From Heterohyrax brucei (taxonomy: Eukaryota; Chordata; Mammalia; Hyracoidea; Procaviidae), in contig CM053143.1 in the NCBI GenBank assembly GCA_028571685.1, forward strand, positions 151,460,329 to 151,524,328: a stretch of DNA of 64,000 nt, written 5' to 3'. Both the position numbers and the translations under genes were made by a program. Below, piece by piece: positions 1 through 11,180 of this stretch. Under the pieces are notes generated by a model. That model was given only the letters and a program-made list of their open reading frames with translations, was not told the origin of the DNA and ran no database searches. The stretch's first letter is position 1. The number at the start of each line of letters is the position of its first letter.

Positions 1-303
1 ATAATTTGGGGAACTGTCTTTTGGAATTGCGTCAGAACTTGTCATGAATCCCCCATTGGAGAGAAATCTCTTTACTTCAATCACAAGTAAGAGTTTCAGG
101 TAGCAACCAGGACATAATTTAGTGGATAAAACAAAATAGGCCATTATTCAGCATTGGTATTGCTTTTGATTTCACCTTTCCAGTGACACATACAGCTAAC
201 TTGATCTTTTAAAATGATCACAGTCAGGTTCAATGAAGCATTGTTTTTTTCTCACTTGTAGTAGTAAAATTAATGTTCATTATATATGTTTTATATATTA
301 TGT
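1..303. other. Unassigned AT-rich sequence
   Basis: I see no ORF of note and no repeat I recognise here. Confidence 0.4.
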
Positions 304-378
304 AAACCGGATGCTGTTGATTCCAACTCATAGTGACTGTATAGAGTAGAGTAGAACTCCCCTATAAGGTTCCTAAGG
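304..378 (-). mobile_element. AfroSINE fragment
   Basis: The antisense 3' half of the SINE is readable (target-like 'gattccaactcatagtgac', then 'agagtagaactcccc'). It breaks off before the tRNA-like half. Confidence 0.7.
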
Positions 379-416
379 GTGTATATGTGTGTGTATTATA
401 TGTTTATATAGTCAGG

Positions 417-580
417 AAAACCAAACCTGTTTCTGTTACATTGATTCCGACTCACAGCAACCCTCTAGGACAGAGTATAACTGCCCCACAGAGTTGCCAA
501 GGAGTGCCTGGCAGATTTGACCTGCCAGGCTTTTTGGTTAGCAGCCATAGCACTTAACCACTGTGTTGCCAGGATTTCCA
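417..580 (-). mobile_element. AfroSINE, near full length
   Basis: The antisense copy runs from 'aaaaccaaacc' through 'gattccgactcacagcaacc' and 'gttagcagccatagcactta' to 'ttgccaggatttcc', so both the RTE-like tail and the tRNA-like head are present. Confidence 0.85.
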
Positions 581-590
581 TGTATCTGTA

Positions 591-642
591 TGTATCCTCA
601 TGAGTCAGAGTAGACTTGACAGCAACTGACAACAACAAATGT
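591..642 (+). mobile_element. Isolated SINE/RTE 3' tail
   Basis: Only the terminal 'tgagtcagagtagacttgac' plus 'aacaacaa' remains, an extremely 5'-truncated copy. A TG/TA-rich stretch follows to about 672. Confidence 0.65.
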
Positions 643-1435
643 TTGTGTGCGTATATGTATGTATGTGTATAATAAACACTAGAATACTGTTGAAAGAGAA
701 GCGGTAAAACGAGCAAGCATTTTGTAAGATGTGCTGTACTACAGATATATATAAATGAAATGTCTGCTTATTTGCTGTGTGTTAAGTGAGTCCTCATCAC
801 AGTGGTGTATGTTTTATGACTAAATCATGACACAATTATCTTTTGATTGTAGACTACACTTTGGGGAGCCTAGAAAAATAGAATAGTTTCATTTCTGCCT
901 TAAGGGCATCCTTTCCCCTTCGAATGCTATTTGTAAAGTAAAATGCACTGCCTAACCCCTAGGTTGACTACTTTCTATTTCCCATTCTTTCTGAATTGCC
1001 CCCTCCAGCTTTCTAGTAACATTTTTGTGCAATCAATCATGTGTACAACATGCTGCAGCGTTTCCTCCTGTGAGGTTTGTCCTTTAAGAAACCAAGGAGG
1101 CTGTTAGGAAAAAGAAAAGTGTGTGAGAAATTACAGTTTTCCTAAGAGTTTAGAAAAGTCAAAGAGTGCCTTGCTCCTAGTTTTAAAAGAAATGGTTACA
1201 TCATTTTTTTTCTTGAAAGTGAGTACTTTTAACTAGGTGTGGTTAGATTCATTGGTAAGCTATAAAAGCAGAAGTATACACAGAGGAAACCCAATTTAGA
1301 TGATGCGACAGTGGGTTCACCGCTTCATTGACATTGCTAAAAGTGTAGTCTCACATCACCTCCCAACTTGGCTGCGTCTGGGGAACTTCATGTGGCCTCC
1401 ACTCTAAGGTGAAAGTGCTCATAAATCTACCAAAG
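643..1435. other. Unassigned non-coding sequence
   Basis: No recognisable gene or repeat, apart from the TG/TA-rich run at its left edge. Confidence 0.4.
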
Positions 1436-1550
1436 AGGTGTTTTGAAGATTAAGTGAGAACATCTTCATAAAGGTCCTGTAACAGTATCTGGCATATAAT
1501 AAGAGCGTAATACATGTTAGTGGTTACTATTATGTTGATCATCATTGTTA
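1436..1550 (+). repeat. MIR SINE, 3' part
   Basis: The sequence resembles the MIR core and tail: a 'gaagattaagtgagaacat' segment, then 'agtatctggcatataataag' and a 'gttactattatg' end. Divergence fits an old mammal-wide repeat. Confidence 0.65.
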
Positions 1551-1591
1551 GTATAGTTCACCATATCAAGGTTTGGATTTCTTTTTTTTTT

Positions 1592-2694
1592 TATTATAAT
1601 GATTGAGTGAAAATGTATAGTCCCGTATAAATTTGCGTACCCACCTATATGCAGCTCCCACTGCTCTCCCTGCCTGGTGACAGCGCACTCTTCCTCTCCA
1701 CTCCGTACATGTCGTATCCTCCCAACAGTCTCCTATGCCCTCCTCTCCACGCACTCCCCCACCTCCAGTAAGAGGTCAGCAGGATGACATGCTATGGATG
1801 TCTAGAACCATAAAGTGCACACATGATATGGTCACTCTGTGTCGCCAAGTCCAAACCATTCGTGTTCGAGAGTTGACCTCCATTGTGATCTATGGACAGG
1901 GGCAGCATCAAGGCCAGGGGCCATGCTCCCAGGGGAACCCTGAGGTCCCTGGACCATCAATTGAGGTCGTTTAGTGGAGATCTCAGGGGCACCCCTTTTT
2001 ATTCTTGTGTTGCCAGTGAGACTCAACTCTATGAGGTCTGTCACGGCTATCACTGGTGATGACCAGGCACCATCCAGTTCTTCGGGTCACAGATTGGTGT
2101 AGTTACCCACTCACATGGGTCTCTCTGTCTTTTGACTTCTCTTTCCCCCATGTCGTTTTAGTCCTTGGTGATCATGTGTTCCTGTTGAGTTGGGACCATT
2201 TGCTGTACCCTCAGATGGCACGTTGCCAGCTTTTAAGACCCCAGACACCACTCACCAATGTGGGGTGCAGAGGCTCTCTTAGCAAAACGCTAGTTGTGCC
2301 ACTTGGCCTGGATTTCCCCTGAGAGTATGATCCCTGGCACCCCGCCCCAACTACTGTGTCCTTGCAGTATTGGGTTAAGATGGGAGGAGTAATCATGTTA
2401 TGAAGTCCAGTTAATATTGATCTTCTTTCTAATGTGTGCTGTCACCAATTTCACCCAACCAAATTTCTATAAACTATCTAATCTGAACTCTCCCCCTCTC
2501 CCCCTCTCTCCTTCCCTCCCCACCCTTGCAGCCATCAAGGAGTCTTTACTGTTATGCACAAATCAGTTTTTAAGTTCTTATCGTATGGATCTCATACAAT
2601 ATTTGTTCTTTTGTTGCTGACTGCTTTCACTCAGCATAATGTACTCCAGTTGAAAGGTTATGGGATGTTTCCTAAAATCATTGTTGTTCTTTAT
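1592..2694 (-). other. L1 3' UTR and last part of ORF2
   Basis: This is the reverse complement, with divergence, of the 3' end of the sense L1 (27,340-28,447). It includes the G-rich (here C-rich, 2487-2527) run just after the ORF2 end, a feature typical of L1 3' UTRs. Open frames inside it are chance frames of the UTR. Confidence 0.85.
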
Positions 2695-2699
2695 CATTG

Positions 2700-3287
2700 G
2701 AGAAGAAAGTGTAGTTGTCCGCTGATAAATAGAAAGTTCTGTTTATGTTGATGATGTCTAGTTGGTGAATTGTAGCAACAAGGTCTTCTGTGTCTATACT
2801 GAGCTTTTTTCTAGACGATCTGTCCAATATTGAGAGTAGAGTGTTGAAATCTCCCACTATTATTGTGCAGTGGTCTGTCTCATTTTTGACTGTAGTTAGT
2901 GTTTCTTTGATGTATTTAGGTGCTCTAATATTAGGTGCATAAATATTTAATATTGAGTCTGATCCGACTTGACGGCACTTGGCTTGGCTACATGTGTATT
3001 GAACCTTTTAGCAGTAGTGTCCATCCTTGCCCACAGTGGTAGATTTTACATTAAAATCGATTTTATCTGAGATTAGAATTGCCACACCTGCTCTTCTGAT
3101 ATACATTCTTCCATCCTTTAATTTTCAGTTTGTTCATATCTTTAAGACTCAGGTGAGTTTCTTGTAGACAACATATGGATGGGTCATGACTTTTGGTCCA
3201 AGATGTCACTCGATGTCTCTTTACTGGAGTGTTCAGGCCATTCACATTCAGTGTAATTATTGATAGGTATATGTTCAGTACTGTCAT
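2700..3287 (-). pseudogene. L1 ORF2 endonuclease remnant
   Basis: Read from 3287 downward, the frame starts with the L1 ORF2 N terminus (the motif 'LNVNGLN' and 'CCLQETHL', which hold the catalytic Asn and Glu of the APE-like endonuclease). It runs on, with frameshifts, to a 'VGDFNT' stretch that keeps the catalytic Asp, and a 'LDRSS' motif. In the autonomous element this domain nicks genomic DNA for target-primed reverse transcription. The frame is disrupted by a roughly 32-nt insert at 2958-2990 that resembles a SINE tail, and it ends at the internal deletion near 2700. There is no RT domain, so this is a dead remnant. Confidence 0.85.
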
Positions 3288-3734
3288 TGTGATGCATTTA
3301 TTTTTCCATTGATGTTTTCTCTGTTGTTCTTATTAATCTGTTCTGGGACATTCTTCTCTCTGAGTTGATTTTTCACCTTTTTCAGGGTTGTTTTCTGGTT
3401 GTTGAGACTCCTGTATTACATTTCTTGATTTGATATGTTGCATCTTTATTGTGCTTTACGGCTGCCCTATGGTCCCTCTTAATAAGCTATGTAAAAACCC
3501 AGCGTTAATTACTACCAGTCTTATTAACTTCCTCTCTGTCTGGAAGGACTATAACGACTGCAATACATCCCTCTTTTTAATATGATGACATCACAGTGTT
3601 CATGATATGATCACTGGGTCATTTATTTCACTGCTATAGCTTTGATTTGGCATAGCTTTGATTGAGTTTGGAGCCTTCCCTAACTGAGTAGGTTTCTGGG
3701 TGATGTGTCGTATGTTTGCTTCTAAAATATAAAG

Positions 3735-4683
3735 TTAGTGGTTTTGTTTTTCTAAGCCAAGACATTCTTTCAGTATTTCTTGTAGCTTTGGTTTGGTTTT
3801 TACAAAGTCTCTGAGTTTCTGTTTATCTGCGAATGTCTTAATTTCCTTTTCGTGCTTGAAAGATAGTTTTGCAGGCTATATAATTCTTGGTTGGAAGTTC
3901 TTCTCCTTCAAGGCTTTGAATGTGTCCTGCCACTATCTCTGTGCCAGCATTGTTTCTGCTGAGAAATCCAATGAAAGCCTACAGAGGTTCCCTCTGAATG
4001 TCAGCTTTGCTTTGAGTCTTGCTGCCTTTAAGAGTGTCTGCTTATGTTTCCTTTTGTTAAACTTGATTATGTCTTGGAGTCTTTCTTTTGAGATCTATAT
4101 TGAGTGGCATTCAATATGCATCTTGAATATCTATATTCTTTCCTAATTTCTGGGAAGTTTTCTGTCAGCAGCTCAGAAACAATACTCTCTGTGTTCTCAG
4201 GTGTCTCACCCTGTTCAGGAACTCCAGTTAATTGTAGATTGTTCTTCTTAATAGAGTCCCACATGCTTCTTAATGCTTTTTCATTTTTCTTGTTTTTTTC
4301 TACTGATTTCTCCTCATAGATGCTGGAGTCAGTAGCTCTGTCTTCCAAGTAAGAAAGTCTCTTTTCCATTTGTTCCATTCTGTTTTCTTGGCTTTGAATT
4401 GAAGTTTCTATGTCTTTGATTTTGTTATTGATTTGTTGGATTTCAGAGTACTGGTGTTCCATCAGATCGAAAAGCTTGCTTAAATTTTCATTTTGCTCTG
4501 CTGCATTTTGTATGATGTCTAGGAGGGCTCTATCTATAATCCTTTTGTATTCACCTTCCAATAGTTTCAGCAGGTTTCTATATATGAGAAATTCTTTGGT
4601 TCATCCTTTTGGGGGCCTTCTGAAGCCATGTATAATTTCTTCATTGTGCTTTTATCAAGAGTTTTTTGCTTTTGGGGCATCAT
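3735..4683 (-). pseudogene. L1 ORF1 (RNA-binding protein) remnant
   Basis: ORF1p coats L1 RNA as a trimer and acts as a chaperone. The likely start codon is at 4683 or 4680 (a Met-Met-Pro-Gln-Lys start), just upstream of a Lys-rich N terminus. A frameshift near 4590 precedes the long readable segment 4561-4067. That segment shows a heptad-like coiled coil ('IQQINNKIKDIETSIQSQ' and onward) and then the start of the RRM ('NNLQLTGVPEQGETPEN'). It stops at 4067, but the C-terminal domain continues in other frames down to the stop at 3735-3737, including a 'DFSAET' motif and a 'TKPKLQE' tail like those of other mammalian L1 ORF1 proteins. The protein is broken by frameshifts but its domain order is complete. 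Confidence 0.8.
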
Positions 4684-5508
4684 GTGAGTCAGTAAAGGCT
4701 GGAAGAGATGCTGTGAGGATGGACTGCAGTTGTTTCTCTAGGCCATCTTAAAATGAAAGGTAAAATGTATCTGAGAACTTCCAAAGTCAGTCAGATTTTC
4801 AGGTGTATAGGTCCCTCTTCCCAGCTGGCAAAGTAAGCACCTCTATATCCAATCCAAGATGTTATAAACTAGCTCTAAATATAAAAAGGCTACTGCCCTG
4901 CTGGCCTCTGCTGTCGGGCCCCAGCTGTAGATGACACTGTGTAGAATACTGCTTTTCTGCCAGAAAAGCTCTCTCCTCTGGGCAGGCGCTGCCTCCCAGC
5001 CTAGGAATTAGGTCCAGCTAAGGCCTCTGTATGTTTAACTCCACCTCCCAGTGGAACAAGATGGCATCCTGCACAAGCTCCCTGCTTGTCACAGCACAGG
5101 CCACTCAATGGCAGAGGCGGAAAGAGAGGCCAAAGGTGCCAAGATTCACAGAGTCCAAAGCTGGGCTCTCAAAGTGTAGCAGTTTTGACCACTGATCTCA
5201 CCAGCAGTGCACCTAAGACCAGTTGCCAGTCAAGTCACATCTCCACCCTCTGGCCAAGACAGAGGAAAAAAGATTAAAATGGTGAGTTATCCTTGATCCA
5301 TGAAAACCAGCACTCACTGAGAGTGGGGGTCAGCAAAAGAGAGGAAGTTTTCCATTCAGTGGTATGAAGTCCAAATTAACAGCCCTATACTGTGTCCTAG
5401 GGCTCATTAGGTGTCCAGAAGGCTCTGTTTAGTTATCAGTTCAGGTCTTCATTTCCAGAGGGATTTAGGGGGACGTGTGTTTAGTCTACCATCTTGAGTC
5501 TGCCTGTC
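4684..5508 (-). promoter_or_regulatory. L1 5' UTR with one promoter-like unit
   Basis: This matches the 5' UTR of the sense L1 at 23,775-25,020 but holds only one of the roughly 250-bp units that are repeated three times there. The shared landmark 'ttttctgccagaaaagc' lies near 4950. The 5' end abuts the target duplication, so this copy is not 5'-truncated. Confidence 0.7.
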
Positions 5509-5621
5509 TGGATTTCTTTTAATTGTGAATTACCTGTATTTTGGACTCCAACTTTGGTTAAGACTTTCTGGACCACAATGGCAGGATTTTGTTTGTCTTG
5601 ATCTTTATATTATCAATGCAT

Positions 5622-5685
5622 GTGAGCATAGTAGCAGGTGAGCATAGTAGCAGGTGAGCATAGTAGCAGGTGAGCTTAGTAAATG
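5622..5685 (+). repeat. 16-bp minisatellite, 4 units
   Basis: Three perfect copies of 'gtgagcatagtagcag' (5622-5637, 5638-5653, 5654-5669) are followed by a degraded fourth (5670-5685). Confidence 0.95.
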
Positions 5686-6089
5686 AGAATTAATTAAATG
5701 AATAAGAATGGAAGCCATCTGCATACCCCAGCAATGGGCCTCATGTGGTAAGTAAGCCATTTGATGTTATGTCATTATCAGTGTCTGGTTTTGGTACTGA
5801 GTATGTATTATTTTGATGATACTGTCTTGTAATAGGTAAGGCTGTATAACCACAGTCATTGGGGAAGGCACAATGAATTTCTTGGGGCCTGCTGTCTGTC
5901 AGATATAGTTCAAGTTCAGGTAGCCAAACTGGCACTTGAATCCAGCTCTTCTGACATTGCTTTTCCTCTACACTATAATCTCCACACTTAGGCATGTGGT
6001 CCCAGAGGCTGAATGTATCATATTTGTCAGGTTCATCTTAAGAATGTGGAAAATGGAAAATTATGTTTTAGAAGATCCTTCACTTCCTC
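5686..6089. other. Unassigned sequence
   Basis: An 84-codon antisense open frame (5995-5741) has no features I recognise; I treat it as chance. No repeat is recognised. Confidence 0.35.
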
Positions 6090-6330
6090 TGTGCAGCTGA
6101 GACTTAGCTGAAATATTGTCTCCTCTGTAAAGCCTTTCTAGACTATCTCATCTGTAGAAAGTTCTGTTTCTGTTTTCACATCTCTGTTTTGGTCCTCTCA
6201 ATGGTTTACAGCCATACTCATAAATTTCCTTTTAGACTTAGAGCTCCAGGTAAGCAGGAGCCAGGTTTTCATTATGCATGTGTGTGAACATCTTTACATG
6301 GTATTTGACTCATAGTAAGAGACTCCATGA
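6090..6330 (+). repeat. L2 LINE 3' end
   Basis: The order 'aaagcctttctagac', 'gagctccaggtaagcaggagc' and 'tttgactcatagtaagagac' resembles the L2 3' end, including the part that reads 'gggcagggactt' in the consensus. Old and diverged. Confidence 0.7.
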
Positions 6331-6497
6331 ATGCTAATGATTCGCTGGTTGGCTGGATGGAGCTTGACTGCAATCATGTTGGGGTATGTTGCATGTAACA
6401 TGTTTGGTACATCAGTGCACCATATATAAATAGAAAAAGTAAGCACAGCTTATATGAAATAATTATATATGACTTCTAGATTTTCTTATATATTCTA

Positions 6498-6657
6498 GGA
6501 TGGCATGGTAGTTAACTGCTAGGGCTGCTAACCAAAAAAGGTCAGCAATTCAAATCCACCGGGTACTCCTTGGAATCACCATGGGGCAGTTCTACTGTGT
6601 CCTTTGTGGTCGCTTTGAGTCAGAATCAACTTGGCGGCAATGAGTTTGGTTTGTTTT
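6498..6657 (+). mobile_element. AfroSINE
   Basis: Near full length: tRNA-like head 'gctgctaaccaaaaaaggtc', middle 'ggggcagttctactgtgtcc' and tail 'ttgagtcagaatcaac'. The tail contains TGAGTCA (6616-6622). Confidence 0.85.
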
Positions 6658-7591
6658 AGGGTACTGGGAGGTGCAAAGAACTGGTGCCGATAATTTAGTC
6701 TACGACAAATATGCTTTGTGTTTGTATCTATGGTCCATGAGTTAGAGGGCCATTGTGGTTTTAGTTGCCTTCACTCTTTGCCTTGCATGACAGGCACATT
6801 GATCCACGTTGCTGTAGAGTTTAAATTATTTGACATATTAAATTGATTTGTTAGTCTTGAGGCAAGCTAAACAGAATTTTTTTTTTTTGCTAGCTGGATG
6901 GCTGATGAGAATGAAAACCAAGGCACAAAACCTAGTTATGTCAACACAACTGGTAGCACTTCTTATTTCTGGCCTAGTTAGCTTAAGAGTGTTAAAATTT
7001 TGGATACGTTTGTGTTATTAGCACTCTGAGAAACTTCTTTTAAATATGTAATTTCAGCCCTAAATAATTTTAAAATTACTTTTTAAAAAGCTTTCATCTC
7101 TACTTTCTTGAAATTCTGGGATATAATGCTGGCCGAGTTTTCAGCTGTTTGCCTTGCTGAATTAATTTTAATATTTTAGGCACCCTTTAGTGAGTCACTA
7201 ACCTCCTTGTCTTGTCTTCTCTTTGGAGAGTTCCATGATATGACAAGAGTAGTTCAGGAAGACAGATGTGAGAGACTTCTAAAATAGCTCAGGCACAATG
7301 TGTTCTGGGGTAGATGGTATACTTTCAAATTAGATTTTAGTACCTCAAGGGTAAGATGTATAAAAATATGTCTTATCTCACCCCATGAGCTTAAGGAAGA
7401 AAATGATTTTGCTCATTTAAACAGTTTTGGAAAAATCTACACAGAAAATACATTCAATGGAATGTTCAAGATAGTTTGGGGTGCTGCCTTGCATCTACTG
7501 AGTATTATTCTAGGTGCTTCAGGGAACAAAAAGACAAGTGCAATGGGATGAATAGCAGCAAAAGTCTAAAAGTCTAAGACCGAGCACAGAC
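6658..7591. other. Unassigned sequence
   Basis: The 83-codon + frame at 7300-7551 has no motif I recognise and no splice-site support, so I do not call it a gene. No repeat is recognised. Confidence 0.35.
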
Positions 7592-7799
7592 TAAAAAAAC
7601 CAAACCCATTGCTGTTCAGTGGATTCATCATAACCCTATGTGTTGCAGAGTAGAACTGCTTCATAGGGTTTTCTTGCCTGTGATCTTTACAGAAGAAGAT
7701 CACCAGCCCTTTCTTTCATGGAGCTGCTGGGTAGATTTTAACTACCAACCTGTAGGTTAGTAGATGAGTGCCAACTGTTTGTGCCATCCGGGGACTCCA
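7592..7799 (-). mobile_element. AfroSINE, long variant
   Basis: Antisense copy from 'aaccaaacccattgctg' to 'tgtgccatccggggactcc'. It carries the extra central segment ('gatctttacagaagaagatc') that separates this longer subfamily from the short one. Confidence 0.8.
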
Positions 7800-8406
7800 G
7801 TGAGCACAGGCAGTATGTGTCTGTTACAGGTAGAACTTGGGAAGAGCTGTAAGCAACTGGAGTGCTATTAGGTACAGGTTATCTAGAGGAGAAAGAAACC
7901 CAAATTGATTTGAGTGTGTTGATGTGAGGACACTTGAAGTTATCTGTGTTGGAGGTTGAGTAGACTTTAAGCTAGTAGAAATTTTGGTAACTCATTACCC
8001 CTCAGAGCCATTGAAAAACAAGGAATTTTTTTTTTTAAATCACCAAATAAGTTTAATTCATGATTTTCCCTTTGTTTATCTCTACTGATACTTTGAAAGG
8101 CAAAAATCCTAGTTCTCAATTTTGCAAGTAGTGTAGCCTCTGGAGAGAAGACAGTGTGGACAGATAGTGACTACTTAAGATGTTCGTCTTTCATGAGGTG
8201 CTCCCAGAAGTGCTGGGTAATGCCATCATACCTGTGGAGGAGGACAGGTAGCTGCTGTGAGGCAGTGCCTAAGGTTTTAGGGGGTGACTCCGTGGGATTC
8301 TAGAAAAACAAATGTTCTCGGCCCTTTTCAGAAAATTTTCTGGCCAAATTCCATCCTAAAGTATTTGTTCAGAATCATTATCCTTACCAAAGAATCTTAA
8401 TCTCTT
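7800..8406. other. Unassigned sequence
   Basis: No gene or repeat recognised. Confidence 0.35.
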
Positions 8407-8530
8407 CACCATTACCCAAAGATTGGCAGTTCAGATCTAGCAGCTGCTTCCTGGAAACCTTCTGGGACACTTCTCTGTCCTGTAGGGTCCTTATGAGTGG
8501 AATCAACTTGGCAGCAACAGGTTTGCTCTT
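8407..8530 (+). mobile_element. AfroSINE, 5'-truncated
   Basis: Begins inside the tRNA-like half ('cccaaagattggcagttcag') and continues through 'tctgtcctgtagggtcc' to 'tggaatcaacttggcagcaa'. Confidence 0.75.
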
Positions 8531-9271
8531 TTTAATCCTCCTGTCCATCTGTCCATCAATCTGTTGAGACATTTATGGCTTTAAAAGGCAAAGAGCTTCA
8601 GTAATATGCAGATAGTCGTCAAGTCTGCATCTGTGGGAACCAGAAATAGATTGATAAGGTCCCTGTGATTCTCTCTGAGCAGTATAATCCGTTTCCATGT
8701 AAGTTAGCAGTTCAAGAGTTTATGAATGTGTTCATCATTTCTTTGTTCCTTAGTTCACTCATTCATTTGTTAATTCATAGGTACATATACATGCCAGTCT
8801 TTTTTTAGTAGCTACAGTACTCTGTGTACTGTAGCTGTACTGTGTACTGCTGGGCACCCAATTCAGAGTCATAAATTAGAGCCATACTTTGACCTCAGAT
8901 GGCTCACACATGGTTTCTGCCTCCATGGATGAAGGTCCCACCATACAGAGAGTAGCTTCCAAAAGTTGTCCATGTCTTCATCGCGTTCTGCACATATCAC
9001 ATGTCAGTATCAATGAAGAAGAAAGCCCCCAGACTCCTGGTACTCCCATTTTCCAAGCAAAGAAGAGTATGAGATGTTTACACATGTTCATATCTAATCC
9101 CTCAACCTCTGCAACATAGAAGAGATGTGAGAGGATATTTGCAAAAATCTGTCGTGTTCAGAATTTTCTCAGAGAGGAAGCTATCAGTGGCAGGTATCAT
9201 TAGAATTGGCAGCAAGTCAAATGTGTTACAAGAAACCTCAGAGAACATTTAGCGTAAAGCCTTCATTGTAG
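8531..9271. other. Mostly unassigned; weak L2 end at 8755-8800
   Basis: The stretch 'cattcatttgttaattcat' near 8760 resembles the end of an antisense L2. Nothing else is recognised. Confidence 0.3.
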
Positions 9272-9442
9272 AAAACCAAACAAAACCAAATCCAATGCTG
9301 TCGAGTCGATTCCAACTTGCAGTGACCCTATACAACACAGTAGAACTGCGCTATAGAGTTCCCAAGGAGCATCTGGTGGATTTGAACTGCCAATCTTCTG
9401 GTTAGCAGACATTGCACTTAACCCCTACACCAATGGGGTTTC
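9272..9442 (-). mobile_element. AfroSINE with target duplication
   Basis: Near full-length antisense copy. 'cattgtag' occurs on both sides (9264-9271 and 9443-9450), which I read as an 8-bp target-site duplication. Confidence 0.88.
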
Positions 9443-9591
9443 CATTGTAGAGATGAGGAGATTGAGACGTGGACTTGATCTTGGTGAACTTGAACCTCCA
9501 GCCCCAAACTGAGATTGAGAGTAAGAGCAGAAAAGGCAGCAGAATATGATAAAGGCTCAGTAAAGCTTGACATTTGGCAGTGGGCTTCACT

Positions 9592-9733
9592 CTGTTGTTG
9601 TTATTAGGTGTCAGCTTGATGGTTAGTTCCCACTCGCAGAAACTCTGTATTACAGAATGAAATAGTATTTGGTTCTGTGCCGTCCTCACAATAGTTGGTA
9701 TGTTTGAGCTCATTGTTGCAGCTCCAGTATCAG
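9592..9733 (-). mobile_element. RTE LINE 3' end
   Basis: Antisense tail starting 'ctgttgttgttattaggtg' and continuing 'ggttctgtgccgtcctcac', the same order as the longer RTE copy at 50,456. Confidence 0.75.
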
Positions 9734-9849
9734 TGGTTAGAGAGTGGGATAATTTGGGGAACTTCCTTTTGATCAGAGCTTAAGAACTTAGAGGTAATAA
9801 AAATAACAGCCATATTTTCCTTTCCTTTGTTTATAAAAACAAAAATACG

Positions 9850-10152
9850 AATCAGTTGCCAGTTGAGTTGATTATGACTGGTGATGGCTCCATATGTTTC
9901 AGAGCAAAACTGCCCATGGGGTTTTCAAGACTCTGTCTTTTTGGAGGCAGATCTACAGGTCTTTCTTCTCAGTGTCTTTGAAGCAGATTGCCAGACCTGT
10001 CTTCCAAGTGCTTCTGGGTAGGTTGATCTGCCAAACTGTCAGTACATGGTCCAGTGCTTGACCAGTTGGCCTTTCTTGTCAGGTATCTTTGAATTACCAG
10101 ACTTTTGGTTGGTAGTCAAGCATGTTCCTTTTCATACCACCCAAGGACTCCT
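9850..10152 (-). mobile_element. AfroSINE, long variant with duplication
   Basis: Antisense long-variant SINE ('gaatcagttgccagttgag' to 'cataccacccaaggactcc'). The middle section 'aggtctttcttctcagtgtc' / 'ccagacctgtcttccaag' looks partly repeated, so the copy is longer than usual. Confidence 0.7.
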
Positions 10153-11105
10153 TTCCTTTGCTTAAGACACGTTTATTGCTTACTGAATAGGCAGAGTTTT
10201 CTTAGGACCTATTGTGGGATATACAAGAAAAAATATGACCTCAACCTTGGAAACTGACAATTTAAAGAAATGTCGGGGTAAGATGATGTCATAGAAGCTG
10301 CAGAGCTCACAAACAGGTAGTGCTGGAGAGACTGTGCCCACGAACATATTTTACTTGGTGGGCAGAGTGTTTTAGAAAACTTTGCATCTGATGCCAATGC
10401 TTAGAAATTGAGCTATTCTGCATAAAACTATGAGTCTCTCATTTCTCTTTTAAATTCAGAAATCTCAAAACGTTGGGCTGAAACATCAACAAGACAAGTC
10501 ATCTTTTGGCCAGGACTGAAAGCCCCTTCTTAGATGGTCCTGTCTTTTCCAGTCAAAGCATTGAGCTTGTGGACCCCTGCTCCAAGTGATTCAGCCGTCA
10601 TGTATCCATGGGACTAGTATGGTAAAAAGAACTAGGTTAATGTGAGTCTTAGCTGTTTACATGTAAGTGTAACGCCATAGTAGCAGCATCCTTGGATGAG
10701 GAAGCTGCAGACTTCTTTTAATCATAGTTGCCCCACTCTCAGTCTTTTGCCTTCTGGTAGAGTCATAAAGTGTGACATGAACTGTTAAGCAAAACATGGT
10801 TGAAATTTCCTAAGACATCTTTAGATGACTTCTCGGAGCTCTCCATCTGTTAATTCGGTTAGCGTTTGAAAAGCTATGCTGTGGGTGGTTCATAAGTTTT
10901 GTGCTTCATGTGTGACTCAGTTAATACACCCAGATCACTTTCATGAATGTAGTTACAGATTACACTGACTGTAAGTTCATGGTTCTGTATAGAACAATAA
11001 AAGTTTGCAGTAAAACCTTCATAGTCAAAGAGAATTGACTGGAAGGATCAAATTATTTGGTTGTTAGAAAATCATAAGTATTCAAAGGCAGAGAGGGTGA
11101 AATGG
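10153..11105. other. Unassigned sequence
   Basis: No gene or repeat recognised. Confidence 0.35.
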
Positions 11106-11180
11106 GCAGTTTTTCCCCATCCTACAGAGTCACTGTGAGTCAGAATTGACTTGATGGCAATGGTTTTTTTTTTTTTTTGT
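11106..11180 (+). mobile_element. AfroSINE 3' end
   Basis: 5'-truncated: 'gcagtttttccccatcctac', tail 'tgtgagtcagaattgac' and a poly(T)-rich end. Contains TGAGTCA at 11136-11142. Confidence 0.75.

Larger units (their letters stand above)
1586..5508 (-). mobile_element. L1 LINE with both ends, internally deleted
   Basis: An antisense L1 retrotransposon lies between matching 12-bp direct repeats 'tggatttctttt' (1574-1585 and 5509-5520), which I take as its target-site duplication. From its 5' end (5508) it contains a 5' UTR, an ORF1 remnant (4683-3735), an inter-ORF spacer, the start of ORF2 (endonuclease, 3287-2700) and a 3' UTR ending in a poly(A) read here as poly(T) near 1582-1592. The reverse-transcriptase core and most of the ORF2 C terminus are missing: the endonuclease joins at about 2695-2700 to sequence equivalent to 27,337 onward in the sense L1 of this window. 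The copy cannot be autonomous. The family is an afrotherian L1, judged by its 3' UTR shared with 39,588-40,490 and 27,430-28,447. Confidence 0.9.

Noticed and set aside
1-60. 'ataatttggggaact' shared with 9,752-9,766
   Set aside because: A 15-base match is expected by chance in a window this size, and the flanks diverge.
1735-2751. Several overlapping open frames on both strands
   Set aside because: They lie in the L1 3' UTR and match no protein; the same region recurs in other L1 copies with different frames.
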